64,000 nucleotides of DNA from Gemmatimonadota bacterium (GTDB lineage: Bacteria; Gemmatimonadota; Gemmatimonadetes; Gemmatimonadales; Gemmatimonadaceae), in assembly GCA_028287235.1 (NCBI GenBank), contig JAQBQB010000010.1, positions 462,351-526,350 of the forward strand, in the 5' to 3' direction. Within the stretch, counting starts at the first letter, position 1. The number at the start of each line of letters is the position of its first letter. Position numbers and translations under genes: made by a program. The notes under the pieces are model-generated. The model saw nothing but the letters and a program-made list of their open reading frames with translations, was not told the DNA's origin and did no database searches. This document shows positions 52,061 to 62,041 of this stretch, one piece after another.

Positions 52061-52800
52061 CGGGCGTCTCCGTCTATCTCGGCCGCCGACGCAATGTCGC
52101 GCAGCACGCCGAGCCGATACCGCGCACGAATCAGCGCGATGCACAGAATGATGAACGCCACGAAGCTGCCGAGAAAGGTCGTCAGCATCTCCGGCGACAT
52201 CTTGGGCCGGCCGGGTTGCAGCGCCACGGGCATGGGATGCAATCGCGCGCTGAACAGATAGACGCTCAGATGGATGAACGGAATCAATAGTGCGGCCAGC
52301 ACGGCGAGCACCGCCGAGTAGCGTCCACGCATGCCCGGATCTTCGATACCGCCGCGAAGGACGAGGTACGCCGCCACGATGAACCAGAGGAACAGCGTGA
52401 GCGTGAGCCGCATGTCCCACCACACCCACCACGCGCCCCAGATGCGGTGCGCCCAGATCGTGCCCGTCGTCAGCCCCACGGTGAGAAACACCAAACCCAC
52501 CTCGGCGCTCGCTTCACCCAACCGGTCGGCCCGCTCGTCGTGCAGCCACAGGTAGACGATCGACATGAGCGCCGTGATGCCGATCGCCGTGTACGCGCCG
52601 AGCCAGGCGGCGATGTGCACGTAGTAGATCTTCTGCGCCAGCCCCTGTAGCGCGTCGGGCGGCGTGAAGGCGAGCGCGCGAACGTAGAGCACGATCACCG
52701 CGACGACGGCGAAGGCGAAGAACCAATCGAAGATCGGCTTCGCCACGAGGGCCTGAGGATCGCGCTGCTGCGGCGTGGTGCCGCGAAATGGTGCCGTCAT
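52057..52800 (-). CDS. ccmC: Haem exporter protein CcmC
   Basis: Membrane protein of 247 aa, six helices, in the haem-handling family. IYYVHIAAWLGAYTAIGI holds the first conserved His. The tryptophan-rich haem-binding segment WAHRIWGAWWVWWDMRLT is at about 115-132, and a second His is in IPFIHLSVYLFS. It forms the CcmABCD complex that loads haem onto CcmE for cytochrome c maturation. It overlaps both ccmB and ccmD by 4 nt. Confidence 0.93.
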   Translation of the reverse strand: MTAPFRGTTPQQRDPQALVAKPIFDWFFAFAVVAVIVLYVRALAFTPPDALQGLAQKIYYVHIAAWLGAYTAIGITALMSIVYLWLHDERADRLGEASAEVGLVFLTVGLTTGTIWAHRIWGAWWVWWDMRLTLTLFLWFIVAAYLVLRGGIEDPGMRGRYSAVLAVLAALLIPFIHLSVYLFSARLHPMPVALQPGRPKMSPEMLTTFLGSFVAFIILCIALIRARYRLGVLRDIASAAEIDGDAR

Positions 52801-53492
52801 TCTTCGAGCGTAAAGGGAAATGCAAGAGTGCACGCGACGACGAACACGACGTCGAACGCGATGAGAATCTTGAGGTACGGCGCGCTCTCCGACATCGGCC
52901 GCCCGGCGAGCGTGCGCGTCGCGATCTGCGCGGCGCTCATCAGGATCGGCACGAAAAACGGAAGGCTCAGCATCGGCAGCAACAGCTCGGCCATGCGCGT
53001 GTTCACCGCCATGGCGCTGAACAACGTGCCCACCGCCACGATGCCGATCATCGCCAGCAGCACGATGCCCGTGACGACGAGCAACGGCCGTCCCACCGGC
53101 AGATTGTAGAATAGCGCCAGCGCGGGGATCGTGACGGCCTGAATCGCCGACAGGAACAGCAGATTCCCGATCGCCTTGCCGAGATAGATCGACTCCCGGC
53201 TCACGGGCGACACGAGCAGTGCGTCGATGCCCCGATCGTGCTCCTCGAGCCCGAAGGATCGCTGCAGCCCGAGAAGCGCCGAAAAGGTGAGCACCACCCA
53301 GAGCACGCCTGGCGCGAGCTCCGACGGCGCCACGATCGACTGGTCCCACGCGAAGTAGAAGATGCAGAGTGCGAGGATCGCGAAGACCAGCGCTGAAAAG
53401 AACGCCGTGCGTGTGCGGAACTCGATCGCCAGGTCCTTGCGCGCGAGCAGCCACGCAGCGCTCAGCGTTCCCGGCGCGCGCAGCTCGTTCAT
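52797..53492 (-). CDS. ccmB: Haem exporter permease CcmB
   Basis: Protein of 231 aa with six helices. The N-terminus (AWLLARKDLAIEFRTRTAFFSALVFAILAL) and GLQRSFGLEEHDRGIDALLVSPVSRESIYLGKA are very typical of CcmB. It pairs with the ATPase CcmA. The start overlaps the ccmA stop (ATGA). Confidence 0.93.
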   Translation of the reverse strand: MNELRAPGTLSAAWLLARKDLAIEFRTRTAFFSALVFAILALCIFYFAWDQSIVAPSELAPGVLWVVLTFSALLGLQRSFGLEEHDRGIDALLVSPVSRESIYLGKAIGNLLFLSAIQAVTIPALALFYNLPVGRPLLVVTGIVLLAMIGIVAVGTLFSAMAVNTRMAELLLPMLSLPFFVPILMSAAQIATRTLAGRPMSESAPYLKILIAFDVVFVVACTLAFPFTLEE

Positions 53493-54202
53493 GCCACCAC
53501 CAGCGCGCGGTACTCGCCGGCGTAGGTGCGTGCGTCCACCAAGGCGCACGTGTCGCGGCGGACGATGCGGCCGGCGATCATCACCGCGGCATGCGACGCC
53601 ACCGCCAATCCCTCCTCGACGTTGTGCGTCACCAGAATCATGGACGCGCCGGCGGCGCGGAGGAGATGCAACATGTCCGTGAGCGCCGCGCCGCCCGCCG
53701 CGTCGAGGCCGGTGTACGGCTCGTCGAGCAGCACGACGCTCGGCTCGTGCACGATGGCCCGCGCGATCGACACGCGCTGCTGCAACCCGCGGCTCAACGC
53801 GCGCACCGGCGAGTCGGCGCGGTCGGCGATGCGGATCCGCTCGAGCGCGCGCATCGCGGCGGCGCGCGGATCCGGCACACCGTACAGCTTCGCCGCGAAC
53901 TCCACGTTCTCCCGCGCCGTGAGCGCGCGATAGAGCATGCTCTGGTGCGAGATGAGTCCCACCTGCGCACGCGCCGCCGCGTCGCCGCGCAGCGAACGGC
54001 CGCCCACGTGCACCGACCCCGTGGTCGGCGTGAGGAGACCGGCCACGACGCGCATCAACGTCGTCTTTCCGGCGCCGTTCGGACCGAACAGCGCCAGGCA
54101 GTCGCCGGCGTGCAGCGTGAGATCGACGCCGTCGACGGCGCGTCGGCGGCCAAAGGTCCGGCTGACGCCAGAGACGTCGACCGCCGGAAAAGCGGAAGGC
54201 AT
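53489..54202 (-). CDS. ccmA: Haem exporter ATP-binding protein CcmA
   Basis: ABC ATPase of 237 aa: Walker A FGPNGAGKTTLMRVVAGLL near 40, a signature LSRGLQQRVSIARAI near 135 (the LSxGxxQR form typical of CcmA) and Walker B VVLLDEPYTGLD. It energises release of holo-CcmE. It is the first gene of the ccmABCD-cobA/hemD-hemC unit. TTATCT lies 7 nt before the ATG, so a leaderless transcript is possible; the longer open frame upstream would lie across that box. Confidence 0.93.
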   Translation of the reverse strand: MPSAFPAVDVSGVSRTFGRRRAVDGVDLTLHAGDCLALFGPNGAGKTTLMRVVAGLLTPTTGSVHVGGRSLRGDAAARAQVGLISHQSMLYRALTARENVEFAAKLYGVPDPRAAAMRALERIRIADRADSPVRALSRGLQQRVSIARAIVHEPSVVLLDEPYTGLDAAGGAALTDMLHLLRAAGASMILVTHNVEEGLAVASHAAVMIAGRIVRRDTCALVDARTYAGEYRALVVA

Positions 54203-54330
54203 GCGACAAAGATAAGTCTCTGTTGGGAGAAGGGCCCAAACGGTATTTTGAGCCATCGCGCCTCACCGAGCACCCCCGGTCGTCGAACTCGCCGAACAGG
54301 TGGCGGCGTGAAGCCCTGATCATTCACGAC

Positions 54331-55551
54331 ATGCATTCTCGAAGTCTCTGTGCGGCACTCGGTCTCGCGCTACTCGCGCTCCTCGGCTGCTCTGGCAGCC
54401 CGCGCGCGACGCAGGCGCCGGCCGTGCTCCCCACGGTGGTCGTCGTCTCGTTCGACGCGCTCGGCGACCGGTTTCTCGACCGCGACACGCTACCGGCATT
54501 TCGCGCGCTCATGGCCGACGGCGTGCGGGCGCCCTTTCAGCCCGAGTTTCCCTCGAAGACTTTTCCCAACCACTACTCCATGGCAACCGGGCTCACACCC
54601 GGGCAGCACGGCATTGCGATCAATCAGTTCTTCGATCCGGCGCGCGGCGTGTGGTTTCGGCGAACCTCCGCCACCGACGGCTCCTTTTTCGGCGGGGAGC
54701 CGATCTGGGCGACGGCCGGGCGCGCGGGGATTCGCACGGCCGCGTACTTCTGGACGGGAAGCGAAGCGGAGATCGGCGGACGCCGTCCCACTTATTGGCA
54801 TCCGTACGATACGACCGCGTCCGATGGCGCCAAGCTCGGCGAGATCATGCGCTGGCTGCGGCAACCTGAGGCCGCGCGCCCGCATCTCGTCATGATGTAT
54901 TCGCGCGTGGTGGACTCCGCGGGCCATCGCTTTGGGCCCGAGTCGCCGCAGGAGTACAGTGCGGTTCGAGTCGCCGATCGCACGCTGGCGGCGCTGCGCG
55001 ACTCGCTGGCGAAGCTGCCGTCGCTGCGCATCGATTTGATCGTCGTGTCGGACCACGGATTGGTCTCCGTCCCGCGCGAGCACGACATCGCGCTGGACAC
55101 GCTCCTGCCGCGGAAGGGCGCCTTGCTCGACGACGAGCATGCGACCTTCTCGATCTGGCAGGATCCGGCCGGTCCACGGGTGAACTTCGACTCGCTCGCC
55201 GCGTTCTATCGCGGCGCGATTCCACACACCCGTGTCTTTCGCCCGGGAGAGTTTCCGGCCGAGTGGCAGACGAATCAGAATCCGCGGTTCGGCGACCTGT
55301 TTCTGCTCGCCGATCCCGGCTACGAATACGTGACGGAGAACCCGCGCGCCATATACACGCTGGGCGAACACGGCTACGATCCGAACACGCCGGAGATGAC
55401 GGGCGTCTTCCTCGCGGCCGGTCCGGACTTTCGCCGCGGTGAGCGGCTCAGTGCACGCGAGAACCGATCCTTGCATGATCTGCTCGCGCGGCTGTTGCAT
55501 CTCGATACGCCGAGAACCACGGCGGTCACGGATTTTGGGCTGCGAAAATGA
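54331..55551 (+). CDS. Nucleotide pyrophosphatase/phosphodiesterase (ENPP-like) lipoprotein
   Basis: Lipoprotein of 406 aa (lipid Cys20 in LALLGC) in the alkaline phosphatase superfamily. VVVSFDALGDRFLDRDTLPAF holds the first metal-binding Asp, and PSKTFPNHYSMATGLTPGQHGI contains the nucleophile Thr. VVDSAGHRFGP, VVSDHGLVSV and the later GEHGYDP supply the remaining Asp and His ligands. Eukaryotic relatives cleave nucleotides or lysophospholipids. It is divergent from ccmA; the 128-bp gap presumably holds both promoters. Confidence 0.9.
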   Translation: MHSRSLCAALGLALLALLGCSGSPRATQAPAVLPTVVVVSFDALGDRFLDRDTLPAFRALMADGVRAPFQPEFPSKTFPNHYSMATGLTPGQHGIAINQFFDPARGVWFRRTSATDGSFFGGEPIWATAGRAGIRTAAYFWTGSEAEIGGRRPTYWHPYDTTASDGAKLGEIMRWLRQPEAARPHLVMMYSRVVDSAGHRFGPESPQEYSAVRVADRTLAALRDSLAKLPSLRIDLIVVSDHGLVSVPREHDIALDTLLPRKGALLDDEHATFSIWQDPAGPRVNFDSLAAFYRGAIPHTRVFRPGEFPAEWQTNQNPRFGDLFLLADPGYEYVTENPRAIYTLGEHGYDPNTPEMTGVFLAAGPDFRRGERLSARENRSLHDLLARLLHLDTPRTTAVTDFGLRK

Positions 55552-55609
55552 ACGGGGATGGCGGGACGCATGCTCGAGTGACTAGAACGACGTCACCGGT
55601 CGCGCGGCT

Positions 55610-55647
55610 CCGCGATCTTCGGTGGAGTCCAGTGACTCAGGATGACA
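55610..55647. repeat. Family B remnant before acs
   Basis: GCGATCTTCGGTGGAGTCCAGTGACTCAGGATGACA keeps only the right half of the palindrome. Its GGATGACA contains the ATG at 55642 that opens the longest acs frame. Confidence 0.55.
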
Positions 55648-55665
55648 AAACACACCACGAACCAC

Positions 55666-57633
<1,968 letters not shown>

Positions 57634-57637
57634 AGAC

Positions 57638-57800
57638 AGCAGGGTTTAGGGTATTGGGTATAGGGTTTAGGGAAGGTACGCCGCGCCTGCGGCGCGGCTT
57701 GATGAGAAGACCCCTCGGCATCCCCATACCGAGCGGCGCGCCCACGGCGCGCCGCATACCTTCCCTAGACCCTACACCCTAAACCCTATACCCTGCTGTA
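57638..57800. repeat. Family A telomere-like inverted-repeat element, copy 4
   Basis: The best-preserved copy. Left arm CAGCAGGGTTTAGGGTATTGG to GGGAAGGT pairs with right arm ATACCTTCCCTAGACCC to CCCTATACCCTGCTG. Inside: perfect 8-bp hairpin GCCGCGCC, loop TGC (57680-57698), a 35-nt core with TCGGCATCCCCATACCGA, and a perfect 10-bp hairpin GCGGCGCGCC, loop CAC (57733-57755). The core is the reverse complement of that in copy 1 with about four differences. It lies in the gap after acs. Confidence 0.9.
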
Positions 57801-57849
57801 TTGGTACGCGTTGTGCCCCCTACCGGGGCAACCTCTGCCTCCGCTTCCT

Positions 57850-58257
57850 ATGTTTGCTTTTCTTCGCCGCCTCTTCCCCGAGCGCATCTTCCGCCGCAAG
57901 CTCGAGCCCGCCGCTGAGCGCCGGCTTCGGCTCGCGCAGGCCCGCGCCGAGGAAGCGACCATTCGTGCCCACGTCGACAACGCGCTGATGTTCGTCGACA
58001 CACTGGCCGAAGATCTCACATTCGACCGGGCGATCGACACCTACATCCGGGAGATGGCCATTCCCGAGCCGCTCGCCAGCACGGTGGCGACGCGAACGCT
58101 CGTGGTGCTTGGACAGGACCTGGTGCCTTACCGCCGCCGCGCGGTCGAGGGAGGCGGTGCGGCGGACGCCGCGGGCGACACCGAGGACAAGCCAAAGCTC
58201 AGGCTCAACGAGGCCGCGCAGGGTCGCGGCGACGGTCGCACCGTCAAGCGAGCGTAG
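57850..58257 (+). CDS. Unknown small helical protein
   Basis: Protein of 135 aa, not recognised. A basic amphipathic N-terminus (FLRRLFPERIFRRKLEP) precedes a likely coiled-coil (ERRLRLAQARAEEATIRAHVDNA) and an acidic, Gly-rich tail. No signal peptide. I used the ATG at 57850; a start at 57811 would add 13 residues with three prolines. It overlaps the convergent VKOR gene by 14 nt. Confidence 0.6.
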   Translation: MFAFLRRLFPERIFRRKLEPAAERRLRLAQARAEEATIRAHVDNALMFVDTLAEDLTFDRAIDTYIREMAIPEPLASTVATRTLVVLGQDLVPYRRRAVEGGGAADAAGDTEDKPKLRLNEAAQGRGDGRTVKRA

Positions 58258-58699
58258 TAGGCTCGTCGTCGAGCGTGTCACCCGGAGTGTCGCGCCAGTC
58301 GAGCACCGCGAGCACGAAGAGAATCAGCACGATGGTGGCCGAGCCGATACACCACTCGCACCAGGCGTGGATAACGAACGCCTCGAGATAGTTCAGCCAC
58401 GCCGTAAAGACCACGCCCCAGCCGCAGAGCAGCACCATGAGCAGCGACAGCCGCCGCGAGTCGGCGAAGCGCGGCTGGAGGCCGGCGACCGCCAGCACGA
58501 GCATCAGCGCGTAAAACCCCGCGCCCCACGTCGCCACCGGCAGACCGAGGAACACCGACCAGCGGCTCGTCTGCACCTGCTCGCACGAGCTCACGTTGCA
58601 GGCGAGCCGCCCGATGAAGCCGAACTTGTACAGCGTGAGATAGGCGCCGAGGAACAGCCCCGCGAGGCTGACCAGCGCCATCCACATGCGCTTCGTCAT
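58244..58699 (-). CDS. Vitamin K epoxide reductase-family (VKOR) protein
   Basis: Membrane protein of 151 aa with four or five helices. The loop cysteines Cys34 and Cys39 (RLACNVSSCEQV) and the active-site pair Cys114 and Cys117 (HAWCEWC) are present, as in bacterial VKORs that reoxidise DsbA with quinone. It begins 6 bp after the stop of the DsbA-like gene on the same strand, which is a classic pairing and replaces DsbB. Confidence 0.92.
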   Translation of the reverse strand: MTKRMWMALVSLAGLFLGAYLTLYKFGFIGRLACNVSSCEQVQTSRWSVFLGLPVATWGAGFYALMLVLAVAGLQPRFADSRRLSLLMVLLCGWGVVFTAWLNYLEAFVIHAWCEWCIGSATIVLILFVLAVLDWRDTPGDTLDDEPTTLA

Positions 58700-58705
58700 G
58701 GCGCG

Positions 58706-59524
58706 CTACTTCGCGCCGGGCTTCGCCAGCTTGGCGCCTTTCGCCGTGTCGCCGCCGGCGGGAACGGTCTTGCCCATCGCGGCCAGCGCGTCGTCGGTCA
58801 TCTGCTTGAACTGATCGTACGTCACGAACGCCGAGACCTCCTTGTCGCCGAAAATGAACGTCGGCGTCCCGCTCACCTTGCGCGCCGTGGCGAGCGCGTA
58901 GTGCGCCTGGATCTTGGCTTGAGTCTTCTTGGTATCGACGCACTGGTTGAACTGGTCGGCCTTGAGTCCCGGCACCTGCGTGGCGATCTGCTTCAGCACC
59001 TTGTCGGGATTGGTCGTCGCCGTGCCGTCCCACCGGTCCTGGTTCGCGAAGATCGCGTCGTGCATCTCCCAGAACTTGCCTTGTTCGTCGGCGCACGCGG
59101 CGGCGCGCGACGCGTTCCAGGTGTTCGCGTGCATGGGCAGCGGGTAGTCGATGTAGCGAATGCGAATCGTACCGGTGTTGACCAGCCGCGCCCGGATGTC
59201 GGGCTCGGTGAGCGTGGCGAAGCGGCCGCACTGCGGACACTCGAAGTCGCCGAACTCCGTGACCTCGAGCGGCGCGTTCGGGCTGCCGAGCACGTAGCCG
59301 TTGGAGGTGACCTTCGGCAGGGTGCTGTCGATTCGGCTCGCCGTCGCCGTGACGTTGGGCCGGGTCGACGCATAGGTCAGCGCGGTGATGCCGATGACGG
59401 CGATCGCGACGATGATGACGTAGAACGCCTTGTTGCTCGTCGATCCCTTCTTCGACGCCTTGACGACGCCGGGCTTCACGCCGGGCTTCTGCCCGCGTCC
59501 GGTGTCCGCTCGCTTGTTGGCCAT
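58706..59524 (-). CDS. DsbA-like thiol oxidoreductase, membrane-anchored
   Basis: Protein of 272 aa: basic cytoplasmic N-terminus, one membrane helix (about 33-52) and a thioredoxin-fold domain of the DSBA type. The active site is FECPQC with Cys96 and Cys99, and the cis-Pro loop is VSGTPTFIF. It probably introduces disulfides into exported proteins together with the VKOR partner. Confidence 0.92.
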   Translation of the reverse strand: MANKRADTGRGQKPGVKPGVVKASKKGSTSNKAFYVIIVAIAVIGITALTYASTRPNVTATASRIDSTLPKVTSNGYVLGSPNAPLEVTEFGDFECPQCGRFATLTEPDIRARLVNTGTIRIRYIDYPLPMHANTWNASRAAACADEQGKFWEMHDAIFANQDRWDGTATTNPDKVLKQIATQVPGLKADQFNQCVDTKKTQAKIQAHYALATARKVSGTPTFIFGDKEVSAFVTYDQFKQMTDDALAAMGKTVPAGGDTAKGAKLAKPGAK

Positions 59525-59647
59525 ATCCTTCGGTGTCGGTGATCGGTTGTAGAGCCCGCCGGCTGACCGGGCGATGTCGAAAGATGCTATGATGGTCCCT
59601 AGGTTGCCAATGATAGGTCGCAGCTCGTCACCCTCACACGAATTCCC

Positions 59648-60499
59648 TTGGACGCCGATCTTCTACGCATTCCCGTGGGCCCCGGCTCGATGCACGTCGA
59701 GCGCTACGGCCATGGCGGGGCGCCGATCCTGTTCGTGCACGGCTTCGGGACCTGCAGCTTTCTCTGGCGCGAAGTCGGACCGGCGCTGGCCATGGCGAAC
59801 CGTACGGCGTTCGCGATCGACCTATTCGGCTACGGCGAGTCGGATCGCCCGTTCGACGCCCAGTACGGCATCGCGGCGCAGTCCGACTACCTCGACCGTG
59901 CGCTGACTGCGCTGCGACTCACGAAGGCCACTGTCGTCGGCATCGACCTGGGCGGCGCGGTCGCGATGCACCTCGCCTTCAACCGGCCCGAGCGCGTCGA
60001 GCGGCTCGTGCTGATCAACGCGATCGCCTTCGACGACGTGCCGGCCGACGACATCAAGTCGATGCAGCGGAACACCGCCCGCTTCGCGCTCAAAATCTCG
60101 CGCGGCGTGCTCGGCGCCGCTCCGCTGATGCGCGAGCTGCTCGATCGAAGCGTGGCCGACAAGGCGAACATGCCCGACCCGCTCCTGGCGCGATACCTGG
60201 CACCCTACGTAGGGCAGGAAGGGCTGAATCACTTGCTGGCGCTGGCCCGGGCCGTCGACGACGAGGACATGGCCGAGGTGGATCTGGGGCAGATCGACCG
60301 CCCTTCCCTGATCGTTTGGGGGGACCAGGACCCGTTCGTGAGCCCCAAGCTCGGTGACCGCCTGGCGGACACCATCCCGGGAAGCCGCCTGGTGCGCCTT
60401 CCGGGCACCGGCCGGTTGGTGCCCGAGGAGGCCCCCGATACGCTCGCCAACATGATCCTGGAGTTCGTCGGCGCGGCGGGAATGGCCCGCACGGAATGA
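59648..60499 (+). CDS. Alpha/beta hydrolase with altered catalytic triad
   Basis: Protein of 283 aa, alpha/beta-hydrolase fold: ILFVHGFGTCSFLWREVGPAL, AIDLFGYGESDRP, VVGIDLGGAVAMHLAF, WGDQDPFVSP. The nucleophile elbow is GIDLG, with Asp100 in place of the usual Ser, as in haloalkane dehalogenases and epoxide hydrolases. The catalytic-His region, normally GHxxxxE, reads GTGRLVPEE, with Arg256 where His is expected. It may lack hydrolase activity or use a different mechanism. The start is TTG 59648; an ATG at 59690 would remove 14 residues. Confidence 0.75.
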   Translation: MDADLLRIPVGPGSMHVERYGHGGAPILFVHGFGTCSFLWREVGPALAMANRTAFAIDLFGYGESDRPFDAQYGIAAQSDYLDRALTALRLTKATVVGIDLGGAVAMHLAFNRPERVERLVLINAIAFDDVPADDIKSMQRNTARFALKISRGVLGAAPLMRELLDRSVADKANMPDPLLARYLAPYVGQEGLNHLLALARAVDDEDMAEVDLGQIDRPSLIVWGDQDPFVSPKLGDRLADTIPGSRLVRLPGTGRLVPEEAPDTLANMILEFVGAAGMARTE

Positions 60500-60592
60500 G
60501 CGGAAATGGGGGGTTCGAGACTGCAAAACGGGGGAGGAATACGTTAGATTACTGTGTCTTTCCTACCAATGCCTATCTCCCGCTCCCCATAC

Positions 60593-60859
60593 ATGGCCAA
60601 ACAGCAGAAACGTCCCACGAAAGCCCCCGCGATGCCCTCGCCGTTCGAGGAAGCTCGCGATGAGTTGTTCCAGCATATCATGCGGTGTGGTGTCGTCGGA
60701 TCCGATCCCGAGCACCAGCAGGAATGGTTCAGCGAAACGATGGCGTACTTCAAGGATCGCTATCCCGAGCTGAGCGCCGAGCAAGTCGATGAGCTCCGAA
60801 AGCTGGGTGAACGTTTTTCCCAGCCGCCGAAGAAGCGCGACGACACGGCAGCAGCGTAA
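60593..60859 (+). CDS. Unknown small protein
   Basis: Protein of 88 aa, soluble, acidic, not recognised: FEEARDELFQHIMRCGVVGSDPEHQQEWFSETMAYF, then PELSAEQVDELRKLGERF. TTAGAT at 60544-60549 looks like a -10 box, which favours the ATG at 60593 over the GTG at 60554. It is followed by a good intrinsic terminator, which supports a real, separately transcribed gene. Confidence 0.65.
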   Translation: MAKQQKRPTKAPAMPSPFEEARDELFQHIMRCGVVGSDPEHQQEWFSETMAYFKDRYPELSAEQVDELRKLGERFSQPPKKRDDTAAA

Positions 60860-60881
60860 CGCACCGCTGGCAGATACAACG

Positions 60882-60913
60882 ACGCCCCTTTTGTCATGGG
60901 GGCGTTTTCGTTT
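60882..60913 (+). terminator. Rho-independent terminator
   Basis: ACGCCCC (60882-60888), 10-nt loop, GGGGCGT (60899-60905) followed by TTTTCGTTTG. This is the clearest intrinsic terminator in the window and ends the 88-aa gene; it is also downstream of the convergent gene at 60939. Confidence 0.8.
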
Positions 60914-60938
60914 GTGCTCGCTGAGCCGCCGCGAAGCC

Positions 60939-61427
60939 CTACCGCCACCGCGGCGGCGACGTCCGCAGCACGAACCCAACCCGCGCCCCGCCTCCCAGCC
61001 CCACCTGCATCGCCGGCGTGAATCGTCCGCGAATGCGCCCCTCGACGTCGATGACGACGGTGGCGTACGGACGGACACGCCTGTCGCCGTCCACGTAGGG
61101 CACGCTCACGCCGCCGCCGAGCGACACGGCCACCGGCACTTCGCGAAAGGGATCGAGCAGGAAGCGCGAGATCGCGTCCACGCGTCCGCTCGCGTGCGCC
61201 GATCCGTCGCGCCAGGTCGAGCCCACCGCGCCGTCCACGCTGAGGCGAACGTACGTGCCGAGCGGAAAGACCGGGCCCAGTCCCCCCTGAAGCGTCGTGC
61301 CGCGCGCCACGATCGCGTCGGCGCGGTACTCCATGTAGCGCGGCGGCGCGAGGATCTGCTGCTGCGTACGTGCCAGGCGAGGCACGCCGAACACCAGCAC
61401 GAGCGCGCACGCGACGAGACGCGTCAT
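60939..61427 (-). CDS. Unknown exported beta-rich protein
   Basis: Protein of 162 aa with a signal peptide (LVACALVLVFGVPRLARTQQ). Alternating strands with Gly and aromatic turns (LGTYVRLSVDGAVGSTW, VAVSLGGGVSVPYV, YATVVIDVEGRIRG) suggest a small outer-membrane barrel or lipocalin-like protein. The ATG overlaps the stop of the CDP-alcohol phosphatidyltransferase gene (ATGA), so it is cotranslated with it. Confidence 0.65.
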   Translation of the reverse strand: MTRLVACALVLVFGVPRLARTQQQILAPPRYMEYRADAIVARGTTLQGGLGPVFPLGTYVRLSVDGAVGSTWRDGSAHASGRVDAISRFLLDPFREVPVAVSLGGGVSVPYVDGDRRVRPYATVVIDVEGRIRGRFTPAMQVGLGGGARVGFVLRTSPPRWR

Positions 61428-61951
61428 CGAGCGCGGGCGCGCCAGAGCGCGTAGGTGTAGTCGACGACCGAGTAGAGCGACGCGAGGCCCACGAGCCAGA
61501 GCAGCGGAGCGACCCATGTTCGAAATTTGAGTAAGGCGGCGAAGGTCACGAGCTGCAGCACGGTCACCAGCTTTCCGGAGAAGCGCGCCTTGAACTCCAC
61601 GGGCTTGAGCCACGACACCATGCGCGCGACGAGGAACCCGACGGCCGTCATGAGGTCGCGCGAGATCATCACGAAATAGCCGACCGTCGAGAGCGATCCG
61701 TCGAAGAGGAACGCCGATACGGCGACGAGCGCGAACACGCGGTCGGCTATCGGGTCGATCAACGCGCCCCATCGCGACGTCCACTTGCCGCGACGCGCGA
61801 CGTAGCCGTCGAGAAAATCCGTGGCGCCGGCGACGGCAACCAGCCCCAACCGGGCATCGGCGCTCTTGAACGCGACGAACGCCGCGGCGAGGACGATGCG
61901 CGAGAGCGACAGGATGTTCGGAAGAGCGCGAAATCTCGCGCGTGCGGCCAT
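61424..61951 (-). CDS. CDP-alcohol phosphatidyltransferase (PgsA-like)
   Basis: Membrane enzyme of 175 aa, about five helices. The family motif is complete at Asp45-Asp48-Gly49-x2-Ala-Arg ... Gly62-x3-Asp66-x3-Asp70 (TDFLDGYVARRGKW, WGALIDPIADR). It transfers a phosphatidyl group from CDP-diacylglycerol to an alcohol; PNILSLSRIVLA at the start resembles phosphatidylglycerophosphate synthases. Confidence 0.88.
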   Translation of the reverse strand: MAARARFRALPNILSLSRIVLAAAFVAFKSADARLGLVAVAGATDFLDGYVARRGKWTSRWGALIDPIADRVFALVAVSAFLFDGSLSTVGYFVMISRDLMTAVGFLVARMVSWLKPVEFKARFSGKLVTVLQLVTFAALLKFRTWVAPLLWLVGLASLYSVVDYTYALWRARAR

Positions 61952-62041
61952 GGGCCAAAGCTAGGTAGGCGCCGGAGCGCTTGCCAGCGCGTGGGGGCGC
62001 CCGTAGCTTCGCCAGACTTCACTCGAACCGAGGCGCGCGCC

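Noticed and set aside
57638..57800. True linear-chromosome telomere because of CCCTAAA/TTTAGGG repeats
   Set aside because: Repeats are short, degenerate, arranged as inverted arms at four internal sites, and flanked by genes on both sides.
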